Notes under the pieces: model-generated
Databases searched by the model: none
Told to the model about the DNA's origin: nothing
The model's input: the letters and a program-made list of their open reading frames with translations, nothing else
Shown here: piece after piece, positions 56,901-64,000 of the stretch
How the letters are laid out: each line of letters starts with the position of its first letter
How positions within the stretch are numbered: position 1 is the stretch's first letter
Program-made: the position numbers and the translations under genes
Assembly: GCA_021234155.1 (NCBI GenBank)
Contig: JAJEKV010000002.1
Span: forward strand, 2,133,227-2,197,226
Direction of reading: 5' to 3'
Source of the DNA: Isoetes taiwanensis
Taxonomy: Eukaryota > Streptophyta > Lycopodiopsida > Isoetales > Isoetaceae
DNA length: 64,000 bases

Positions 56901-59900
56901 TTATTGTGCCATGCAAGGTTGCTTCTACCATGGTATTCTACCATGGTATTCTAATGATGAATAGTAATTCATCAAGAATTTTTTGTATAATGGGTGCCAT
57001 TATACACCAATAACAAATGCCATTCTTTGCCGTTAATTTTGAATACATTCAATGCCATTTGGCTAAAATCCTTAATACAAGGATATTGTTTTAATTCTTA
57101 TATATGATGTAAGGGCAATGCCCAATGTTAAATTGGCTGATGTAGAGAGGAAGTTCCCACTACAACTATGTGTTGCGATAATACAAAGGTATGCATTTGG
57201 ATTAATTACATGCTATATGGACTAAATTGCTATAGGGTATGGCATTGCCCCTTACTGTAATGGGGGTCTTGCCATCCCTATAATTACAATTCTACATCTG
57301 AGGGGTCATGTCATACTCTACGGAAGGTGGTAGGGTTTTTTTTTTTTATTAATTAAACTATTTTGCTAAAGTTAAGCAATTAAGCTCATGATACTAGAAC
57401 TTGTGTAGATAAACTTTTTAACCTGATGGTATATGCCTAAGATGCCTTTTTAACTGGGGGGCATATGCCTAAGATGCAAAAGTTGGCTTAGGGCAATTTG
57501 GCCTAAATAGAAGAAGAGAAAATGCTCCTCGTATCTTCAAAACCATGCAAAAATGCAAACTTGGGACTTTCTCAATATTCAAAGAGACCGATATGATAAG
57601 AAATACATTTTTGGCTTAAAAAAAAAATCCCATCGTAGCTTTTAGCAAATCTGAGAAAATATTGATTTGGAACATCTTGATAATATACAAGCCTTGGAAA
57701 ATATGTATAATATACATGTGCCTTGAAAATACAAGGTAAGTCAAAAAGCACCTTGACCAAATCGGTCCCGTGGGAAAGCGGTGAAAATCGATTTGAAGTC
57801 TTGTTGCATGCTCTATACTAGCCCGAAAAGTCGAGTAGGCTAGCACCCTGCTTGAGAAATGGCGATGTAGAAACTAAGATTCACTTATTCACTTCAAAGA
57901 AGAAATAGCAAATGGTGGAGCATAACTTATTTTTCGCTTAATCACGGATATGGAAAACTATTTTGGGCTTTTCTTTGTGTAAGCCCCTCATCATCTCTCT
58001 ACGGATGTTCTAGGATCGAGGATTTTGCCCTAAATGATTAGGGTATGGATCTACTATTTCATATTCATGCCTAAATATAGTAGTTGAATGGAAAGTCGCA
58101 AAGAAGCAATAAGCTCTTGAGGGGTCGTAATACATATTAATATGATGGGAATTCGTTTCCTAATCTTTGGTTCTCGCAAATCCAATAAGGAAGAACAATG
58201 AGGTCCTTGCAAGGGGGAATGAAAATGGCTAATGATGGTGATAACTACAAGGTAGACTCTAGGTTTGTATGGTATTTATTGTGCCTCGGCAGATATAAAA
58301 GCTTTGAGCTTTATATGATATAAGGGTTTAAGCGAAATAGTCGTTGCTTGTTTCTGTTTGATCCAGCTTTACCAAGGCTTAATAATTATGCCGCTAAGTC
58401 ATCTATATTTGAAATGCATCCGGAAAGCACCGCTAGGCAATAAAAAAGTGGTGACAAGAATAGGCCTCATGCCTATATATTGGATCGATAGAACTATGTG
58501 GTCCGGGAGATTGTATATATCATCTTGATATTACGAAAATGCAAACAAGAAGCTATCACTAGAAGAGCTCAAATCAGGTTTGATAAATTATATTTGCACA
58601 TATGCTTAAATATGTCCGATTTCCTTTTGAAAAGTCCATTGCTTTCATTTGTTTTCTTATGTTTATATGGAATTCTAGATAGCAAGTAAATATCCCAGAG
58701 GAATCTATATCTTCGGTTCAATGTATCCATGTTGAAAATAGCTATGTTCCCACAATAGTTACTACATGCTTGATGTATATGTGGTCTATGATGATGGCTA
58801 TAACAAGATCTGAAATAGATCTTATATTATCGAAAATAGACCTCGACATTCTGCTTTAGAACTAATTATCATGGTAACCAGCTAGATTTGGGATTAAGAA
58901 ATTGGTTCTCATTGATGGTAATCACGATAATTGTGTCTTTGAGAGATTTAATTGCCGAAATAAGATTTTAAGTCCAATTGGGAAGTTTAAAACATTAAGA
59001 ATGTTAATATTCCGATCTACTTTCTTGTTAAAAGTCACCTCGGGGCAAAAAGGATACAATTGGTGATCGGTGATAAACCAGAGACCCAATGTACCTTTTG
59101 GCCTTTGCACATTTTTACCATTATCATGCTAATTGTGTATTGATTGGTGCAGATGTACGGGCTCTCCTCCTATTGTGTCTTTTTGCTTTTGAGGGGGTTT
59201 CTTTAGCTTGAAAGAGAATGGAATATGGAAATAGAGATGTTGGCTGAGCCTTGGGCGATAAATGACTTAAGATTTCTGAATTTTATAGCCATAAACCATG
59301 GAGGTTTACTAGTGCAACACTTAAAGGCTGCTATGCCTATACATTGATAAGTACAAAGGTTATTTTTATGTCCATCTTTTTAGCTGTATTTTTATTTGAA
59401 TAGCTTAACAGTTGCACTTGCTCAAGCCAAGTTTCTGGCCTTATTTTTGAGCATTAGAACATGGAGTTCATGGTCTTTGTAATTGCACAGAATTCAAGTT
59501 GAATTCAAGTTGATGCTGTAGCAAATGATTTACTTCTTATGACTTCTGGTTTGTAAATAATGGTCTTCATGTTAAATTACTTAGGCTTTGGGAAAAGAGG
59601 TACTAATCTAGACTGACTTGCTCAGTTTAGATGTAGGATGATAATACTACCAGGGATTGGACATGAGGTAGATGCTGGTCTAGCGTATGCTAGTTCAGGC
59701 TGGGTTTTTTTTAGACACTTCATTTCACTAGGGATACCTGGTGATGCCTCTCTCCCTTTGCTCTAGGTGATTTAGAAGATTAAACACTTGACGGGGAACT
59801 TCCCCTTGAATATATTATCTTGCATATATTATCTGGTCTTTCTATTTAACCGGACTAAGCTCACGTGGTTATATTTGTGCGGGTTGCATATGAGGCATTA

Positions 59901-62900
59901 CCCGATGAAACTTGATGGATTACTTAAAATAAGGTATTGACACTCATAGTATTATGCAAGAAGCGAGTAAAATATCAATGCCTCACATTATTTGTGCCAT
60001 GTCTGGGTTGCTTCTACCATGGTATTCTACCATGGTATTCTAATGATGAATAGTAATTCATCAAGAATTTTTTGTTATAATGGCGGGTGCCATTATACAC
60101 CAATAACAAATGCCATTCTTTGCCGATTGGTGAATACATTCCAATGCCATTTGGCTAAAATCCTTAATACAAGGATATTGTTTTTAATTCTTATATATGA
60201 TGTAAGGGCAATGCCCAATGTTAAATTGGTACGATGTAGAGGAAGTTCCCCACTACAACTATGTGTTTTTGCGATAATACAAAGGTATGCATTTGGATTA
60301 ATTACATGCTATATGGAAGGCTAAATTGCTATAGGGTATGGCATTGCCCCCTTTGTAATGGGGTCTTGCCATCCCTATAATTACAATTCTACATCAGGAG
60401 GTCATGTCATGTCATACTCTTGAGGAAGGTGGTAGGTTTTTTTTTTATTAATTAAACTATTTTGCTAAAGTTAAGCAATTAAGCTCATGATACTAGAACT
60501 TGTGTAGATAAAACTTTTAACCTGATGGTATATGCCTAAGATGCCTTTTTAACTTTGGGGGCATATGCCTAAGATGCAAGTTAACCCAGGCAATTTGGCC
60601 TAAATAGAAGAGAAAAATGCTCCTCAGATCTTCAAAACCATGCAAAATGCAAACTTGGGACTTTCTCAATATTCAAAGAGACCGATATGATAAGAAATAC
60701 ATTTTTTGGCTTCAAAATCCCATGGAAAAACTTTTAGCAAATCTGAGAGAAAATATTGGATTTGGTCGCTCAGATAATATACAAGCCTTGAAAAAATGTG
60801 TGTAATATACAGCCCTTGAAGAAAATCTAACCGCGGGCGCCAAAAGCGGCCAGCCAAATCGATTCGGTGGGAAAGCGGTGAAAATCGATTTGAAGTCTTG
60901 CATGCTCTATACTAGCCTGAAAAAGTCAGAGGCTAGCATTTCGCCTTTGAGAAATGGCTTGGATGTAGAAGCTAAGATTCACTTATTCACTTCTAAAGAA
61001 GAAATAGCAAATGGTGGAGCATACTTATTTTCCCGCTTAATCATGGATATGGAAACGTATTTAGGGCTCTGTGTGTAAAGCCTCATCATCTCTGAGATGT
61101 TCTAGGATGCGTGGGATTTGCGAAATGATTGGGTATGGATCTACTATTTCATATTCATGCCTAAATATAGTAGTTGAATGGAAGCTGCGGCAAGCAATAA
61201 GCTCTTGTTGAGGGGTCGTAATACATATTAATATGATGGGAATTCGTTTCCTAATGCTGGGTTCCTCGCAAATCAATAAGGAAGAACAATGAGGTCCTTT
61301 GCAAGGACGAAATAAAGCTCTGATAAAGTAACTACAAGGTAGACTCTAGGTTTGTATGGTATTTATTGTGTGCACCTTTTTGGGCTATAAAAGCTTTGAG
61401 CTTTATATGATATAAGGGTTTAAGCGAAATAGGCTGTTGCTTGTTACATTTTGATCAGCTTTACCAAGGCTTAATAATTATCTTTGCTAAGTCCGCATCT
61501 ATATTTGAAATGCATCCGTAAAAGCTTTGCTAGGCAATAAAAAGTGGTGACAAGAATAGGCCTCATGCCTATATATGAGGATCGGATAGGAGCTATGTGG
61601 TCCGAAGATTGTATATATCATCTTGATATTCTGAAAATGCAAACAAGAAGCTATCACTAGAAGAGCTCAAATCAGGTTTGATAAATTATATTTGCACACA
61701 TATGCTTAAATGTCTGATTTCACTTTGAAAAGTCCATTGCTTTTCATTTGTTTTCTTATGTTTATATGGAATTCTAGATAGCAAGCAAAATGTCAGAGGA
61801 ATCTATATCTTTGGTTCAATGTATCCATGTTGAAAATAGCTATGTTCCCACAATAGTTGCACTTACATGCTTGATGTATATGTGGTCTATGATGAGCAAC
61901 AAGATCTGAAATAGATCTTATATTATCTGGAAAATAGACTGACATTCTCGCTTTAGAACTAATTATCATGGTAACCAGCTAGATTTGGGATTAGAAATTG
62001 GTTCTCATCGATGGTAATCCACGATAATTGTGTCTTTGAGAGATTTAATTGCGAAATAAGATTTTAAGTCAATTGGGAAGTTTAAAACATTAAGAATGTT
62101 AATATTCGATCTATTTTTCTTGTTAAAGTCACCTCGGCAAAAAGGATACAATTGGTGATCAGTGATAAACTGAGAGACCCAATGTACCTTTTGGCCCTTG
62201 CACATTTACCATTATCATGCTAATTGTGTATTGATTTACAGCAGTCTGCTCTCTCCTCCTATTGTGTCTTTTTGCTTTTCGGGGTTTCTTTAGCTTGAAA
62301 GAGAATGGAATATGGAAATAGAGATGTTGGTGAGCTTTGGGCGATAAATGGCATTTCTGGAATTTTATAGCCATAAACCATGGAGGTTTACTAGTGCAAC
62401 ACTTAAAGGCTGCTATGCCCTATACATTGATAAAGTACAAAGGTTATTTTTATGTCCATCTTTTAGGTATATTTTTATTTGAATAGCTTAGGTTGCACTT
62501 GCTCAAGCCAAGCCGGCCTTATTTTTGAGCATTAGAACATGGAGTTCATGGTCTTTGTAATTACCTGTGAGAATTCAAGTTGAATTCAAGTTGATCTTGT
62601 AAGCAAATGATTTTACTTCTTATGACTTGGTTTTTGTAAATAATGGTCTTCATGTTAAATTACTTAGGCTTTGGGAAAAGAGGTACTAATCTAGACTGAC
62701 TTGCTCAGTTTAGATGTAGGATGATAATACTACCAAGGGATTGACCGAGGTAGATGCTGGTCTAGCGTATGCTAGTTCATTTGGGTTTTTTAGACACTTC
62801 ATTTCACTAGGGATACACAGTGATGCCTCTCTCCCTTTGCTCTAGGTGATTTAGAAGATTAAACACTTGGCCGGGAACTTCCCCTTGAATATATTATCTT

Positions 62901-64000
62901 GCATATATTATCACGGTCTTTCTATTTAACTTGAGACTAAGCTCACTTATGGTTATATTTGTCCGAGGTTGCATATGAGGCATTGGCCCGATGAAACTTA
63001 GATAGTTACTTAAAATAAGGTATTGACACTCCGCATTATGCAAGAAGCAGAGTAAAATGTCAATGCCTACATTATTGTGTGCCATGCGGTTGCTTCTACC
63101 ATGGTATTCTACCATGGTATTCTAATGATGAATAGTAATTCATCAAAATTTTTGTATAATGGCGGTGCCATTATACACCAATGGCAAATGCCATTCTTTG
63201 CCGATTATTTTGAATACATTCCAATGCCATTTGGCTAAAATCCTTAATACAAGGATATTGTTTTAATTCTTATATATGATGTAAGGGCAATGCCCAATGT
63301 TAAATTAGTGATGTAGAGGAAGTTCCCACTACAACTATGTGTTGCGATAATACAAAGGTATGCATTTGGATTAATTACATGCTATATGGAAGGCTAAATT
63401 GCTATAGAGGGGTATGGCATTGCCCCCACTGTAATGGGGTCTTGCCATCCCTATAATTACAATTCTACATGCGGTCATGTCATACTCTCGAGGAAGGTGG
63501 TAGGGTTTTTTTTATTAATTAAACTATTTTGCTAAAGTTAAGCAATTAAGCTCATGATACTAGAACTTGTGTAGATAAACTTTTAACTTGATGGTATATG
63601 CCTAAGATGCCTTTTTAACTTTGAGGGGGCATATGCCTAAAGATGCAAGAGATTGGCTTAGGGCAATTTGGCTAAATAGAAGAGAGAAAATGCTCTCGTA
63701 TCTTCAAAACCATGCAAGGAAATGCAAACTTGGGACTTTCTCAATATTCAAAGCCAGATATGGTAAAATACATTTTTTGGCTTCAAAAAAGTCCACATCG
63801 AGCGACTTTTTAGCAAATCTGAGGGAAAATATTGGATTTAGGCTCTCTTGTATAGCCATACAAGCCTTGGAAATATGTGTAATATCTGAGGCCTTGGAAA
63901 ATACAACCGTGGGGCCAAAAGCGGCCAGTAAAATCGATTAAAAGGGAGGCGGTGAAAATCGATTTGAAGTCTTGTTGCATGCTCTATACTAGGCGAAAAG
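50971..64000. repeat. R5 tandem array, about 3.09-kb units, four full and one partial
   Basis: AGAGGAAGTTCCC starts at 50,971, 54,064, 57,146, 60,238 and 63,315, giving periods of 3,093, 3,082, 3,092 and 3,077. The array runs off the window. Units align over their entire length and differ largely at CHG sites (ATTACTGAAAATG versus ATTACGAAAATG) and by small indels. Features kept in each unit are a 22-bp palindrome TATAATGGCA..TGCCATTATA, an imperfect inverted repeat around CCCCCA...TGGGGG, the doubled word GGCATATGCCTAAGATGC and a poly-T run. Short frames such as RDWLRAIWLNRREKM recur but are broken in most units. No protein family is recognised. Confidence 0.9.
53899..53920. repeat. Perfect 22-bp palindrome in R5
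   Basis: TATAATGGCA-GG-TGCCATTATA: 10-base arms around a 2-base loop. Present with small variations in the other units (near 56,987, 60,075 and 63,157), where the centre varies. Just before it, CCATGGTATTCTA is doubled (53,843-53,868). Confidence 0.8.

Noticed and set aside
1-64000. Repeat-induced or deamination-type mutation as the cause of copy differences
   Set aside because: Those give C-to-T and G-to-A changes. The differences here are mainly CAG to CGG, CTG to CG, TCG or ACG, and small insertions.

Overview
The window reads as nuclear DNA of a land plant with a large, repeat-rich genome. The evidence is intron-split pieces of plant-type genes (an HRD3A/SEL1L homologue, a PPR-like piece, a possible CCA1/LHY-like piece), Ty3/gypsy and LINE remnants, CACTA- and Helitron-like ends, and a base-error pattern confined to CAG, CTG and CCG, the three plant CHG methylation contexts. 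The species cannot be told from the sequence; a fern, lycophyte or gymnosperm is possible but is only a guess. No bacterial-type gene, rRNA, tRNA or CRISPR array was recognised, and no intact protein-coding gene can be supported. Almost every long open frame is a chance frame in GC-rich repeats or a broken piece.

Layout. 1-13,944 is a macro-repeat: block R2 (about 3.44 kb), block R1 (about 1.49 kb), a 0.54-kb GC-rich segment ending in a CACTA-type terminus, then a piece of a 1.09-kb tandem repeat (R3). It runs R1 / R2-R1-CACTA end-R3 / R2-R1-CACTA end, with a macro period near 6.87 kb. R2 carries minus-strand exons of an unidentified gene. 13,945-26,572 is a long R3 array in which two unit types alternate, giving a 2.18-kb dimer, until it degenerates after about 22.7 kb. 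26,573-29,117 holds two tandem copies of the last three recognisable exons of an HRD3A/SEL1L-like gene (minus strand), and 40,115-42,492 is a second copy of that block, so four partial copies in all. Between them lie degraded exons of unidentified genes, a 571-bp tandem duplication, a gypsy integrase remnant, a possible CCA1/LHY-like fragment and an AGATTC minisatellite. 42,493-45,604 has a LINE 3' end with an (ATTCT)12 tail, a Helitron-like 3' end and a PPR-like fragment cut off by R3. 45,605-49,370 is a second R3 array, 49,371-50,900 a CACTA-like GC/AT segment, and 50,971-64,000 a 3.09-kb tandem array (R5, four full units plus a partial).

The observation that matters most for anyone using this sequence is the error pattern. 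Copies of one repeat differ mainly where one copy has CAG, CTG or CCG, and the other copy there tends to read CGG, TCG, ACG, CG or a short garbled insertion. This fits nanopore miscalling at CHG-methylated cytosines left uncorrected in repeats. It breaks frames, invents apparent divergence, and switches on and off in patches (for example near 48,000). Gene integrity here should not be judged before re-polishing.

I found no convincing new biological system. The candidates worth following are the dimeric 1.09-kb satellite, the 3.09-kb array, the four-copy HRD3 exon cassette, and the CHG error pattern as an accidental methylation map.
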